From positions 1-64,000 of the forward strand of contig NZ_WJBU01000009.1 in assembly GCF_009646335.1 (NCBI RefSeq): a stretch of 64,000 bases of DNA. The letters are read 5' to 3'. This DNA is from Caenimonas koreensis DSM 17982 (lineage in GTDB: Bacteria > Pseudomonadota > Gammaproteobacteria > Burkholderiales > Burkholderiaceae_C). This document shows, one piece after another, positions 1-7,848 of this stretch. The stretch's first letter is position 1. The number at the start of each line of letters is the position of its first letter. The notes beneath the pieces were generated by a model. The model ran no database searches. It had not been told where the DNA came from and saw only the letters and a program-made list of their open reading frames with translations. Made by a program: the position numbers and the translations under genes.

Positions 1-65
1 GCAATCTGCCTCAGCGCCTCCAGCTTGAATTCGAGCGTGTACCTCGCCCTCGGCTTCTTACCCAT
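1..65 (-). CDS. IS3-family transposase OrfA, N-terminal 21 residues only
   Basis: Reading the minus strand from ATG at 65-63 gives MGKKPRARYTLEFKLEALRQ before the window ends. The motif (K/R)-rich followed by YTLEFKLEA(V/L)R is the start of the Transposase_8 helix-turn-helix protein (OrfA) of IS3-type elements. An AAGGAGA ribosome site at 80-74 sits 8 bases before the ATG. The rest of OrfA and OrfB is outside the window. OrfA binds the element ends and, through programmed frameshifting with OrfB, makes the DDE transposase; that part is family knowledge. Confidence 0.7.
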   Translation of the reverse strand, partial: MGKKPRARYTLEFKLEALRQI

Positions 66-127
66 TTGTCGTTTCTCCTTGCCAAATTACACCTCAGCAA
101 GGAATCCGTTTTTCGGGGGCAAGGTCA
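1..127 (-). mobile_element. End of an IS3-family insertion sequence, cut by the window edge
   Basis: The first 127 bases look like one end of an IS3-family element read on the minus strand. The tip would be the 5'-TG at position 127, followed by TGACCTTGCCCCCGAAAAAC. An outer 5'-TG and a C-rich, A-rich start are usual for IS3 termini. A transposase start codon with a good ribosome site follows inside. The other end lies outside the window, so the inverted-repeat partner and target duplication cannot be seen. The exact boundary is inferred. Confidence 0.6.
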
Positions 128-474
128 CCTGCCATTGCGGGGCCGTTCGCCTGACGCTTCCGAGCGCGCCTGAGAAGGCGACCAGCTGCAACTGTTCGAT
201 GTGTCGCCGCACGGGTGCCATCTTTGGCTACTACGAATTCGGAACGGTTTCTGTCCAGGGCCACCCGGAGAACACCGAGGAGTACATCTGGGGCGATCGA
301 ACGCTCAAAAACATCCGCTGCAAGACGTGCGGCAATGTCACTCACTGGGAGCCGCTCGATGCTGAGGCGGGTGCGCGGCACGGCGTGAATCTGCGCAACT
401 TCGATCCCAAGCTGCTGGAGTGCGCAGTGGTCAGGCGCTTTGACGGCGCGGATACGTGGACGTTTTTGGATTGA
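25..474 (+). CDS. GFA-domain protein, 5' end interrupted by the IS
   Basis: From residue 36 of this frame the protein is a GFA (glutathione-dependent formaldehyde-activating enzyme/CENP-V) fold. It has the zinc-binding pattern CHCG, then CNCSMC, then RCKTCGN. The product is a small cytosolic zinc protein; substrate unknown, and most family members are not proven formaldehyde enzymes. The first ~34 codons (25-127) lie on DNA that appears to be the IS end and read nothing like a GFA N-terminus, which normally begins 5-10 residues before CHCG. The native start therefore seems to have been replaced. The domain core is intact, so an outward-reading promoter could still express it. Confidence 0.7.
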   Translation: MNSSVYLALGFLPICRFSLPNYTSARNPFFGGKVTCHCGAVRLTLPSAPEKATSCNCSMCRRTGAIFGYYEFGTVSVQGHPENTEEYIWGDRTLKNIRCKTCGNVTHWEPLDAEAGARHGVNLRNFDPKLLECAVVRRFDGADTWTFLD

Positions 475-509
475 GCGCCCGGCATAGTTGCGCAAATGCC
501 CCCTGACAA

Positions 510-821
510 ATGTCACCGACCCGCACCGACGTTGTGAACAAGGCTCACGCGCTGTTTGGCGAAACCCAGGCAGCTGCCGCGCTGGCACTTGTTGACGACT
601 ACGGAACGCAAAGCCGCGAAGGCGAGGTCAATCGCGTCAAGCTTGCGATTCTGGAGGTGAGCGATGGAAAGCTCAGCAGGCTTGCGTATTTTGTGATGTG
701 CGCCAAGATCGACTATCGCGATGTACTGGTCGGTGGCAAGCTGCCTGCGATGACTGATGAAGAAGAGGCGAAGTGGCAAGCTTCAGCCAACCGATTCATG
801 GCGCTGTGGAGCAAGAAGTAG
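510..821 (+). CDS. Conserved hypothetical protein, 103 aa
   Basis: A short soluble protein with no signal peptide or membrane segment. It has an N-terminal helix (TDVVNKAHALFGETQAAAAL), a charged middle and the segment KIDYRDVLV. It resembles small proteins of unknown function scattered in proteobacteria, with a KLAILxxSxGxLxxL core, but I cannot assign a fold. No convincing Shine-Dalgarno precedes the ATG. The gene ends 6 bases before the next one, so the two are probably co-transcribed. Confidence 0.6.
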   Translation: MSPTRTDVVNKAHALFGETQAAAALALVDDYGTQSREGEVNRVKLAILEVSDGKLSRLAYFVMCAKIDYRDVLVGGKLPAMTDEEEAKWQASANRFMALWSKK

Positions 822-827
822 TCAGTT

Positions 828-1364
828 ATGTATGAATCGATCCTTCAATTCTGGTTTCACGAAATCAAACCTGCCCAATGGTGGAAGGTCGATTCGGTGT
901 TTGACCGTTTGATCGCTGAGCGCTTTGGTCAAGTGCACCAGCGCGCCGTTCGCTCAGAGCTCTTCGAATGGCGCGCGAATGCCGGCGGCAGGTTGGCAGA
1001 AGTGATTGTGCTCGACCAGTTTTCAAGGAACATCTTCCGCGGAAGCCGCCGGGCCTTCGAGGCTGATCCCCTGGCATTGGCTCTCGCACAGGAGGCAGTT
1101 GCTGCGGGGGCGGATCTTGCACTCACCCAGGACGAGCGGACGTTCCTGTACATGCCGTACATGCACAGCGAGTCCAGGCAGATCCATGAAGTGGCTGAGC
1201 GGCTTTTTCGCGAGCACGCCGCAAAGAACAACTACGACTTCGAGCTGCGGCACAAAGCCATCATCGACCGCTTCGGGCGCTATCCTCATCGCAACGAGAT
1301 ACTCGGGCGTGAATCAACGGCTGAGGAACTTTCGTTCCTGGCGCAGCCAGGTTCCAGGTTCTAG
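828..1364 (+). CDS. DUF924 family protein
   Basis: A 178-residue protein matching the DUF924 family over its length. It starts with ILQFWFxE, has the conserved VLDQFSRNIFRG near residue 65, then LTQDERTFLYMPYMHSE near residue 105, and ends with HKAIIDRFGRYPHRN. The motif arrangement (all-helical, TPR-like in solved members) and the length are typical. Function is unknown; conserved Asp, Gln, Arg and His residues suggest a binding or catalytic pocket. Start ATG 828 lies just after the preceding stop. Confidence 0.85.
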   Translation: MYESILQFWFHEIKPAQWWKVDSVFDRLIAERFGQVHQRAVRSELFEWRANAGGRLAEVIVLDQFSRNIFRGSRRAFEADPLALALAQEAVAAGADLALTQDERTFLYMPYMHSESRQIHEVAERLFREHAAKNNYDFELRHKAIIDRFGRYPHRNEILGRESTAEELSFLAQPGSRF

Positions 1365-1390
1365 GGCGAAAAACAAATAGGGACTGCCTC

Positions 1391-1816
1391 GTGCGCATCA
1401 TTTTTCTATTGACGCTGTGCGCCCTGCTGCAGTCGTGCGGCGGAGGCGATGGCACCGCTGTATCACCGCAGACGCCGCTGGCCAAGACTGAAGCCGCTGA
1501 AGCGCGCGCGCGAAGCCTTCTGCAAACCTCGGCTTGCACGTCAGATGCGCAGTGCGGCTACGTCACGTTCCAGACGCCTTTTCACAGCTGTTCGCAGGGT
1601 GAGCATGCGGCTTTGCTGCTCGTATCGCGCAATGCGCCTGCCGCGGCTGAAGCAGCGCAGGAGCAGCGATTCTGGGCGGCCGAAGCGAAGAAGCTGCTGC
1701 CTCCTCCCAACTTTGCGTGCGCCGCCTATGTCGAGCCGCTGCCGGTTCCGAGCTGCGTTCAGGCGCAGTGCACGCTCAAGTCGGGATGGGTGGTGTTGGA
1801 GGCTCTGGCGCCGTGA
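1391..1816 (+). CDS. Putative lipoprotein with paired cysteines
   Basis: Begins with GTG and a lipoprotein signal: a hydrophobic stretch followed by the lipobox LLQSC, with the modified Cys near residue 16 and then a Gly-rich linker. The mature part is 125 residues and has at least five cysteines, including CTSDAQCGY and a C-terminal PSCVQAQC. Disulfides in the periplasm are likely. The spacing xxCTxDAQCGxV recurs in small exported proteins of unknown function. No enzymatic motif is visible. Confidence 0.65.
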   Translation: MRIIFLLTLCALLQSCGGGDGTAVSPQTPLAKTEAAEARARSLLQTSACTSDAQCGYVTFQTPFHSCSQGEHAALLLVSRNAPAAAEAAQEQRFWAAEAKKLLPPPNFACAAYVEPLPVPSCVQAQCTLKSGWVVLEALAP

Positions 1817-1886
1817 GTGGGTTTCAACGTATCCAACGTCGCCACGCAGCAGCACAGACAACGCGAGTGACGTTGCAAAGGCCAGT

Positions 1887-2150
1887 GTGATCCAGCCCAT
1901 CCCTATCGCCCTCTTCTTGGCGCTCTCTATGGCGATCGGTTGGCGCGTGTCTGGCCGACGTGCATTCCTGGTCGTGGCGCTGCTCTGGCTTGTTTACAGT
2001 GTGTACGAGTACCTGATGTACGCACGCGTGCTGTGCAGTGGTGATTGCAATATCCGGATTGACCTGTTGCTGATTTATCCGGCCCTTCTTGGCAGCACGC
2101 TCTGGCTGGCGGTGGCGGCTACTGTCCGGGCCATCAAACGCAGGCGGTGA
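1887..2150 (+). CDS. Small membrane protein, 87 aa
   Basis: I place the start at GTG 1887, which follows an AAGG about 9 bases upstream and begins VIQPIPIALFLALSM. The protein is almost entirely hydrophobic, with three predicted membrane helices separated by short basic loops (GRRA, then a CSGDCN loop). It ends with a positively charged tail (AIKRRR), which puts the C-terminus in the cytoplasm. No family recognised. It ends 4 bases before the hydrolase start, so translation is probably coupled. Confidence 0.5.
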   Translation: MIQPIPIALFLALSMAIGWRVSGRRAFLVVALLWLVYSVYEYLMYARVLCSGDCNIRIDLLLIYPALLGSTLWLAVAATVRAIKRRR

Positions 2151-2154
2151 CGAC

Positions 2155-2952
2155 ATGACGATTGCAGAACCTTTCTTTCGCGAAGCTGGCAGCGGGCCAG
2201 CCGTGGTCTGCCTTCACTCGAATGCCAGCAGTTCGGCGCAATGGCGCGGGCTTATCGATTTGCTCGCCACAAACCATCGGGTGTTTGCGCCAGACTTGTA
2301 CGGCTCGGGAAAGAGCCCCGATTGGCATTCAGACCGTGAGATTGCGCTGCAGGATGAAGTGAATTTCATCGAGCCGGTGCTGGCGCGTGCTGGCTCACCG
2401 GTAACGCTGGTGGGTCATTCGCATGGTGCTGCCGTTGCGCTGATGGCTGCACTTGCCAAACCGGCGCGCATTCGGTCGCTCGTGCTCTTTGAGCCCACCC
2501 TGTTTGCTGTTGTGGAAGCACAAGGTGCATCGACCAACGGAGTTGATGGCATCCGCAATGCTGTGACAGCCGCAAGCGCGGCATTGGACATGGGCGATTG
2601 CGATGCAGCTGCCCGGCACTTCATCGACTACTGGATGGGCGACGGCAGCTGGGGCGCCACGCCGCCCCAACGCAAGCCGGCCATCGTTGAGTCCGTGGCC
2701 AATGTTCGCCGATGGGCGCATGCGCTCACGACCGAGCCCACACCGGTGCAAGCCTTTGCCGCATTGGATATGCCGGTTCTGTACATGCTTGGCGCCTCGT
2801 CGCCAGAATCTGCCCATGCGGTCGCGCGCGTCCTTCTTCCGGTCTTGCCCGCTGCGAATGTGGTCGAGTTCCCGGGCCTGGGGCATATGGCGCCTGTGAC
2901 GCATCCAGATGTGGTCAACGCCGAGATAGCCCGGTTCCTGGCCGAGCTCTGA
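2155..2952 (+). CDS. Alpha/beta hydrolase
   Basis: A 265-residue alpha/beta hydrolase. The oxyanion-loop segment CLHSNASSSAQWRG is near residue 20, the nucleophile elbow GHSHGAA near residue 86 (catalytic Ser), and the C-terminal GLGHMAPV supplies the catalytic His. A DLYGSGKSP strand-turn comes before the elbow. The first domain resembles esterases and epoxide hydrolase relatives. Substrate cannot be told. Start ATG 2155 was chosen over upstream in-frame codons, which lie inside the preceding membrane gene. Confidence 0.85.
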   Translation: MTIAEPFFREAGSGPAVVCLHSNASSSAQWRGLIDLLATNHRVFAPDLYGSGKSPDWHSDREIALQDEVNFIEPVLARAGSPVTLVGHSHGAAVALMAALAKPARIRSLVLFEPTLFAVVEAQGASTNGVDGIRNAVTAASAALDMGDCDAAARHFIDYWMGDGSWGATPPQRKPAIVESVANVRRWAHALTTEPTPVQAFAALDMPVLYMLGASSPESAHAVARVLLPVLPAANVVEFPGLGHMAPVTHPDVVNAEIARFLAEL

Positions 2953-2985
2953 TGCCTGCTTTACATCTAACCTTCGCTGCGCCCT

Positions 2986-3906
2986 ATGCAAATTGAAATC
3001 GACGACCTCACCCGGCCCCAGGTTCATGCCCTGCTGGAGGAACACCTTGCCAACATGCATGAGCTGTCGCCGCCCGAGCAGGTGTTTGCATTGGACCTCT
3101 CCAAGTTGCGGGTTTCTGAAATCACTTTCTGGACTGTCTGGGACCAAGGAGCTCTGATGGGCTGTGGTGCGCTCAAAGAGCTCTCGCCAACGCACGGCGA
3201 GATCAAGTCGATGCGCACGCCATCGGCGGCGCGAGGGCGCGGCGCAGGGCGCGCGCTGCTTGAACACATCATCGCCACTGCAAGGCAGCGTGGGTACACC
3301 AGGCTCAGCCTGGAGACCGGCAGTCATCCAGCTTTCGAGCCTGCGCACAACCTGTATCGCAGCAAGGGCTTCAAGGTTTGCGGCGCCTTCGGCAGCTATC
3401 CCGAAAATCCGTTCAGCGTGTTCATGGACCTTGAGCTATCGGTCACACCCCCGGTCACAAGACGATTCCTTGCGGGATGGGCCGACATGGACTGGAACTC
3501 ACATATGGCCAACACGGCCTATCTGAACAAGGCCGTGGATGCGCGCGTTCTGGCTCTTGCCGACAAGGGCTTTCCGACGGACGAATTCCTGCGCCTGCGC
3601 CTGGGCGTGGTCGTCATGAAGGACGAGATCGAATACAAGCGCGAGATCAAGTGGATGGAAGAGTTCGACATCAATTTCTCGCTTGCTGGTCTGGCCCCAG
3701 ATGGCAGCCGATTCAAAGTGCGCAACGAGGTATTTCGCGCGACCGGGGAGCTGGCCGCTTGCATCACCACGACAGGCGGCTTTCTTGATCTTGACGCACG
3801 AAAGCTGGTCGCACCTCCACCCGCTGTGCTTGCCGCTTATCGGTCCCTTCCCCGAACCGAGGACTACGGCGATCTGCCCTCCAGTGTGAAAGCACGCAAT
3901 GATTGA
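2986..3906 (+). CDS. GNAT acetyltransferase - hotdog thioesterase fusion
   Basis: Two domains in one 306-residue chain. Residues 1-150 form a GNAT acetyltransferase, with the acetyl-CoA loop RGRGAGRALLEHII near residue 83 and a late SxPAFEPAHNLYRSKGF segment. Residues 155-306 form a 4HBT/hotdog acyl-CoA thioesterase-like domain: WADMDWNSHMANTAYLN contains the Asp-x-x-x-His-x-x-N pattern around the usual catalytic position, followed by a KREIKWMEEF strand. Such fusions could act on one CoA-linked substrate, but that is inference. It overlaps the next gene by 8 bases, so the two are probably co-translated. Confidence 0.85.
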   Translation: MQIEIDDLTRPQVHALLEEHLANMHELSPPEQVFALDLSKLRVSEITFWTVWDQGALMGCGALKELSPTHGEIKSMRTPSAARGRGAGRALLEHIIATARQRGYTRLSLETGSHPAFEPAHNLYRSKGFKVCGAFGSYPENPFSVFMDLELSVTPPVTRRFLAGWADMDWNSHMANTAYLNKAVDARVLALADKGFPTDEFLRLRLGVVVMKDEIEYKREIKWMEEFDINFSLAGLAPDGSRFKVRNEVFRATGELAACITTTGGFLDLDARKLVAPPPAVLAAYRSLPRTEDYGDLPSSVKARND

Positions 3907-4336
3907 CACCGAAAAGCTCGTGCGCAAAGCGCTCGACACTTACCAATCAGCTGTATTGGCAAAGAACGCCGAAACGTTCATGCACCTGTACGACCCCGAA
4001 GTGCGGGTCTTCGACACGTGGGGCGTGTGGTCTTACGAAGGCGCTGCGGCCTGGCGAATTGCAGTGGAAGGCTGGTTCACTTCGTTAGGTGGCGAGCGCG
4101 TCAGGGTTTCGTTCGACGACGTGAAGATCGTTGCGGAGCCGACCTTTGCGTCGATGAGCGCCGTGGTCACCTACACCGGCTTGTCGGCCTTGGGCGAGGA
4201 GCTTCGGTCCATGCAAAACCGCATCAGCTGGGCCATGCGAATGCGCGGCCACGTGCTGCGCGTGATCCACGAACATACGTCTGCACCTATTGGGTTCGAG
4301 GACATGAAAGGCATCTTCAAGCGCGAAGTGAAGTGA
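3899..4336 (+). CDS. NTF2/SnoaL-like (DUF4440-type) protein
   Basis: A 145-residue single-domain protein with the cone-shaped NTF2 fold pattern: an N-terminal helix (VRKALDTYQSAVLAKNAETF), the MHLYDPEVRVFDTWG strand, then alternating strands ending in LRVIHEHTSAP. This family includes isomerases, dehydratases and ligand-binding proteins, so the activity is unknown. No signal peptide, hence cytosolic. It starts inside the end of the GNAT-thioesterase gene. Confidence 0.75.
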   Translation: MIDTEKLVRKALDTYQSAVLAKNAETFMHLYDPEVRVFDTWGVWSYEGAAAWRIAVEGWFTSLGGERVRVSFDDVKIVAEPTFASMSAVVTYTGLSALGEELRSMQNRISWAMRMRGHVLRVIHEHTSAPIGFEDMKGIFKREVK

Positions 4337-4346
4337 CGACGTTGCG

Positions 4347-4970
4347 ATGATCCCGTCACTTGCTTTTTTCCTCGCAGCGATCATCCTCGCTGTTACGCCA
4401 GGGCCGGGCATTGCCTATGTCGTTGCACGCACGGCTGCAGGTGGTCGAGCGGAAGGCTTGGCCTCTTGCGTGGGCACGGGGGTCGGCGGCATGGTCCACG
4501 TTGGCGCGGCCGCGTTGGGCTTGTCGCTACTGCTCGCGCAATCAGCTGCCGCCTTCGTCGCGCTCAAGTACGTTGGTGCCGCCTACCTGATTTTCCTGGG
4601 TGTGCGGATGCTGATATCAAGCTCCCCGCCTCCCGACAGCGCTCCAGTAGCCTTTGCGAGCGGCAGCCGCCGTGCCCTGGTCGAGGGCATTCTGGTCGAA
4701 GCGCTCAATGTGAAAACGGCGCTGTTCTTCCTGGCCTTCCTGCCGCAGTTCCTGAACAGCGGAAGTCCCGCTGCCATGCAGCTGGTTGTGATGGGGACCA
4801 TCTGCGTCACACTCAATACGCTCGTTGATATCGTTGCCGTGCTGCTCGCAGTTCGGCTTCTCAGGTCAGGTTTCACTGCACGCAGGCGCGCTCGGGTGTT
4901 GAACAAGGTGTCTGGGCTCACGCTGGTTGGCCTGGGGCTGTATGTGGCATCTGCGAAGCGAAGCATCTGA
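4347..4970 (+). CDS. LysE/RhtB family amino-acid exporter
   Basis: A 207-residue inner-membrane protein with about six hydrophobic segments. The family signature is near the N-terminus: AVTPGPGIAYVVART, followed by a Gly-rich helix with a CVGTGVGGMVH stretch. LysE/RhtB proteins export amino acids or derivatives such as lysine, homoserine and threonine; the substrate here cannot be predicted. The length is typical. Its last base is the first base of the following start codon (TGATG), so translation is coupled. Confidence 0.85.
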   Translation: MIPSLAFFLAAIILAVTPGPGIAYVVARTAAGGRAEGLASCVGTGVGGMVHVGAAALGLSLLLAQSAAAFVALKYVGAAYLIFLGVRMLISSSPPPDSAPVAFASGSRRALVEGILVEALNVKTALFFLAFLPQFLNSGSPAAMQLVVMGTICVTLNTLVDIVAVLLAVRLLRSGFTARRRARVLNKVSGLTLVGLGLYVASAKRSI

Positions 4971-5389
4971 TGCGCTTTGTCTTCGCACTGATCGCAGCCG
5001 TTGGCTTTCTTGCTGGCCTGGGCGGATGCGACAGCAAAGCGCTGGGCGAAGATGAGCCGCCCTCAAAGCTCGTCGGCACCTGGCAGCGCGACTTCGAATT
5101 TCGCGGCGCGAAAGCGCATCTGGTGTTATCACTTGGGGCAGACCGCAAGTTCGTCGAGCGCATCGACTATGTCGAGCCTGACGGGCGCACCCAGCAGCAA
5201 GAGTTTGCCGGCGAATGGTCTTTCGACGGCGTCAAGTTCGCGCGCCGCTATCTTCGCGAGAACGGGCGGCAGTACTCGGGCAGCGTGGTCAGGTTTGCCA
5301 CCCTGGACCTGACGTCGGTGACGAGCAGGCAGTTCACAGGCAAGGACAACCTGCGCGGCGAGGAGTTTGTGTTCCAGCGTGCGCCGTAG
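4970..5389 (+). CDS. Putative lipoprotein, lipocalin-like
   Basis: A 139-residue protein with a lipoprotein signal (hydrophobic run, then lipobox GLGGC at about residue 20). The mature region begins KLVGTWQRDFEF and is predicted to be mostly beta strands, with repeated WSFDGVKFARRY and GEWSF-like turns as in small lipocalin-like domains. It probably sits at the periplasmic face of a membrane. Its start overlaps the LysE stop by one base. Function unknown. Confidence 0.65.
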   Translation: MRFVFALIAAVGFLAGLGGCDSKALGEDEPPSKLVGTWQRDFEFRGAKAHLVLSLGADRKFVERIDYVEPDGRTQQQEFAGEWSFDGVKFARRYLRENGRQYSGSVVRFATLDLTSVTSRQFTGKDNLRGEEFVFQRAP

Positions 5390-5401
5390 AAGGCACAATG
5401 C

Positions 5402-6067
5402 GTGTCTTCTTTCCCCAGGACTTCCATCGTGCCGTACATCGTGGAACAACTCAGCGCCAGCGAGCTCGCGCGCCACGCCTTCAATGTCTTCCTGATCACG
5501 GGCCGCCAGCCGGTGGTGGGGCGCCTTGTGTATCGCGCGCTCGAACTCAATCCGCGGCATCCCGCAGCGCTTCGCTACCTGAGCGACTTTCTCAATGCAC
5601 CGGGCACGGAGCCCTTCTCGGCCGTCGTCCTTGAATATGCGCTCAGCCCTGCAGTCGGGCTTGACAAGGCAGCGCACGCGCAGCTGAACAAGCTGCGCTT
5701 TTTCGACATGTGGACCTGGGGCTATGCGCGCCACAAGTCGGGCCGGACGCAGCTGCAGCAGGACGACTTTGCCGACCAGTCCGCATTCGATATCGACGGC
5801 GCGGGCTACTGCGCCCTGTTTGATCGCGTGCTGGTTCCGGCTGGTTCGCTGCATGCCGCATTCACCGCCGCACACACTTTGTGTGGCGCGATGAGCGGCC
5901 TGCTGGCGCATCCGCAGCTTGGCGCCAAAGCGGGCTTGAACGAGGCGCTTCATCCAGAGCAGTTCATCAAGACCAATGCCTACGACGCCTGGCTCAAGAG
6001 TCACACGATGGAGCTCGACGCGCTGGAAGAAGAGCGTGAAAAGCTCGGCGTCTTGCCGACCTTGTAA
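5402..6067 (+). CDS. Hypothetical protein, 221 aa
   Basis: A soluble, mostly helical protein without recognised domain motifs. Features include ELARHAFNVFLITGRQPVVG near residue 21, RALELNPRHPAALRYLSDFL near residue 45 (TPR-like in character) and an acidic C-terminal helix (ELDALEEEREKL). The start is uncertain: GTG 5402 follows a GAAGG about 10 bases upstream, but a GTG further in is possible. The single TPR-like helix pair suggests protein contacts, nothing more. Confidence 0.6.
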   Translation: MSSFPRTSIVPYIVEQLSASELARHAFNVFLITGRQPVVGRLVYRALELNPRHPAALRYLSDFLNAPGTEPFSAVVLEYALSPAVGLDKAAHAQLNKLRFFDMWTWGYARHKSGRTQLQQDDFADQSAFDIDGAGYCALFDRVLVPAGSLHAAFTAAHTLCGAMSGLLAHPQLGAKAGLNEALHPEQFIKTNAYDAWLKSHTMELDALEEEREKLGVLPTL

Positions 6068-6099
6068 GCAGGCCTGAACAGCCCCAACGAAAGATTCGC

Positions 6100-6546
6100 A
6101 TGACAAAAGGAACAGTTCGGTTTCATCGTGTGTTCAAGGCCAAGCCTGAACGCGTTTATCGCGCCTTGCTTGACGCCGATGCCCTGGTGAAGTGGTTACC
6201 GCCCTTTGGTTTCACGGCGAAGATGCATTCGATGGATGCCAGGGTTGGCGGTGGGTACAGGATGTCCTTTACCAACTTCACGAATGGCGCAAGTCATTCG
6301 TTCGCGGCTGCGTACCAGGAGTTGATTGCGAATGAGAAGGTTCGCTACACGAGCAAATTCGACGACGTGAACTTGCCTGGTGAAATGCAGACGACCATCG
6401 ACATCAGGGCGGTGATGGTCGGCACCGAGATCAACATCGTGCAGGAAGGCATTGCGGAAATGATTCCGGTCGAGATGTGCTACCTGGGCTGGCAGGAGTC
6501 GCTCGTGCAGCTGGCCCTGCTTGTCGAACCCGAGATCCAGGGCTAG
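6100..6546 (+). CDS. SRPBCC / AHSA1-type START-fold protein
   Basis: A 148-residue protein of the SRPBCC superfamily, Activator-of-Hsp90-ATPase-like branch. It begins VRFHRVFKAKPERVYRALLD, continues with DALVKWLPPFGF and a GGGYRMSF strand, and ends with MCYLGWQESLVQLALLVEPE, the long C-terminal helix that closes the pocket. Such proteins bind hydrophobic ligands. Many bacterial members are of unknown function and are often encoded beside ArsR-type regulators, which is not the case here. Confidence 0.85.
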   Translation: MTKGTVRFHRVFKAKPERVYRALLDADALVKWLPPFGFTAKMHSMDARVGGGYRMSFTNFTNGASHSFAAAYQELIANEKVRYTSKFDDVNLPGEMQTTIDIRAVMVGTEINIVQEGIAEMIPVEMCYLGWQESLVQLALLVEPEIQG

Positions 6547-6552
6547 CGAGCA

Positions 6553-7221
6553 GTGTCTGATCTGGCGCCGCTTCCTGCCACACCCACGGGCCGCTATCGC
6601 CACTACAAGGGCGGCGAGTACGAGGTTGTTGGTGTCGCGCGCCACAGCGAGACACTGGAGCCGCTGGTGGTGTACAGGCCGCTCTACAACGAGTCGGGGT
6701 TGTGGGCTCGCCCGCACGCCATGTTCTTCGAAAGCATCGAAGTCGATGGCAAATTGCAGCCCCGGTTTGCCCGTACCGGTGGCGCGCGTGCGTCGATAGC
6801 GCTGGTGCCCGCAACGGCGGCTGATGCAGAAGATCTGGTGCAGCTTCGCATCGAGGCGATGCGCGAGAGTCTGGAGCGCATCGGCCGCTTCGACCCCGTG
6901 CGATCGCGTGAGCGATTTCTGTCAGGCTTTGCGCCTGAGTTCACGCGTCACATCGAGGTGGATGGGCAGCGAGCCGGCTTTGTCGTCGTCAAGCCCGAAG
7001 GCGCCACACTGCTGCTCGACCACCTGTATGTGCGGCCTGCGTTCCAGGGGCAGGGCGTTGGCGCTGCCGTGCTGCAGGAAGTGTTTGACCAGGCGCTTCG
7101 TGCCGGCTGCGCCATCAAGGTGGGAGCGCTTCGTGGCAGCCGCTCGAATGACTTCTATCGAAAGCACGGCTTCGTTGAAGTGGCGCAGGGAGAATTCGAT
7201 ATTTACTACATGCGGCCATGA
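6553..7221 (+). CDS. DUF1653 - GNAT acetyltransferase fusion
   Basis: Starts with GTG. Residues 10-75 match DUF1653, a small beta domain: GRYRHYKGGEYEVVGVARHS, then EPLVVYRPLY and a WARPHAMFFE end. Residues ~80-222 form a GNAT domain with DHLYVRPAFQGQGVGAAVLQ as the acetyl-CoA loop and NDFYRKHGFVEV near the end. DUF1653 is usually a free-standing protein of ~70-90 residues, so this is a natural fusion that may add substrate selectivity. Its stop overlaps the next GNAT start by 4 bases (ATGA). Confidence 0.8.
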   Translation: MSDLAPLPATPTGRYRHYKGGEYEVVGVARHSETLEPLVVYRPLYNESGLWARPHAMFFESIEVDGKLQPRFARTGGARASIALVPATAADAEDLVQLRIEAMRESLERIGRFDPVRSRERFLSGFAPEFTRHIEVDGQRAGFVVVKPEGATLLLDHLYVRPAFQGQGVGAAVLQEVFDQALRAGCAIKVGALRGSRSNDFYRKHGFVEVAQGEFDIYYMRP

Positions 7222-7802
7222 CGGACATTGACCCCATCCTCATCGACTTGCCTGCGTCCATCGACACGGCGCGCTTGCACATGCGGCCACCGCAACCCGG
7301 TGATGGCGCTGCGCTTCATGCGGCGCTGGTGGAGTCGCTGGCCGAGCTGCGCCGCTTTCTTGGTTCGCTGCCGTGGGTCGAGCGTGAACAGACGCTGGAG
7401 TCGGCGGAGCTGTGGTGCCGCACCGCGAATGCGAATTTCCTGACGCGAAAGGACTTGCCCTTCCTGCTGATCGAAAAGGCAAGCGGTGACATTGTTGGCG
7501 CGAGTGGCCTGCACCGCACCGTCTGGACAACACCGAAGACCGAGGTGGGCTATTGGGGTCGCACGTCCCGCAACGGGCAGGGCTTCGTTACTGAAGGTGT
7601 GATGGCGCTGTGCCAGTACGCCTTCGAGCACATCCGTGCCGTTCGCATCGAGCTGGTGACGGATGAGGAAAATACGTCGTCGCGCAAGGTCGCGCAGCGT
7701 TGCGGCTTCACGCTCGAAGCCACGCAGCGCTTCGAGCGGCGCGACCCTGCGGGCACGCTGCGCAACACGTGCCGGTATGCGCGCTGGCCCACCACCGGCT
7801 GA
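7218..7802 (+). CDS. GNAT acetyltransferase, RimJ/RimL type
   Basis: A 194-residue GNAT of the ribosomal-protein-acetyltransferase-like class (Acetyltransf_3). It has TARLHMRPPQPGDG at the N-terminus, GYWGRTSRNGQGFVTEGVMA as motif A near residue 112, and VTDEENTSSRKVAQRCGFTLE near residue 150 as the signature of RimJ/RimL-like enzymes. It probably acetylates an N-terminal amino group or a small amine. It overlaps the previous GNAT fusion by 4 bases, so the two should be made together. Confidence 0.85.
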   Translation: MTDIDPILIDLPASIDTARLHMRPPQPGDGAALHAALVESLAELRRFLGSLPWVEREQTLESAELWCRTANANFLTRKDLPFLLIEKASGDIVGASGLHRTVWTTPKTEVGYWGRTSRNGQGFVTEGVMALCQYAFEHIRAVRIELVTDEENTSSRKVAQRCGFTLEATQRFERRDPAGTLRNTCRYARWPTTG

Positions 7803-7848
7803 TGCCGGTTTGCGTCACAATCGCCGACCAACGACTGCCGTGCCATTC

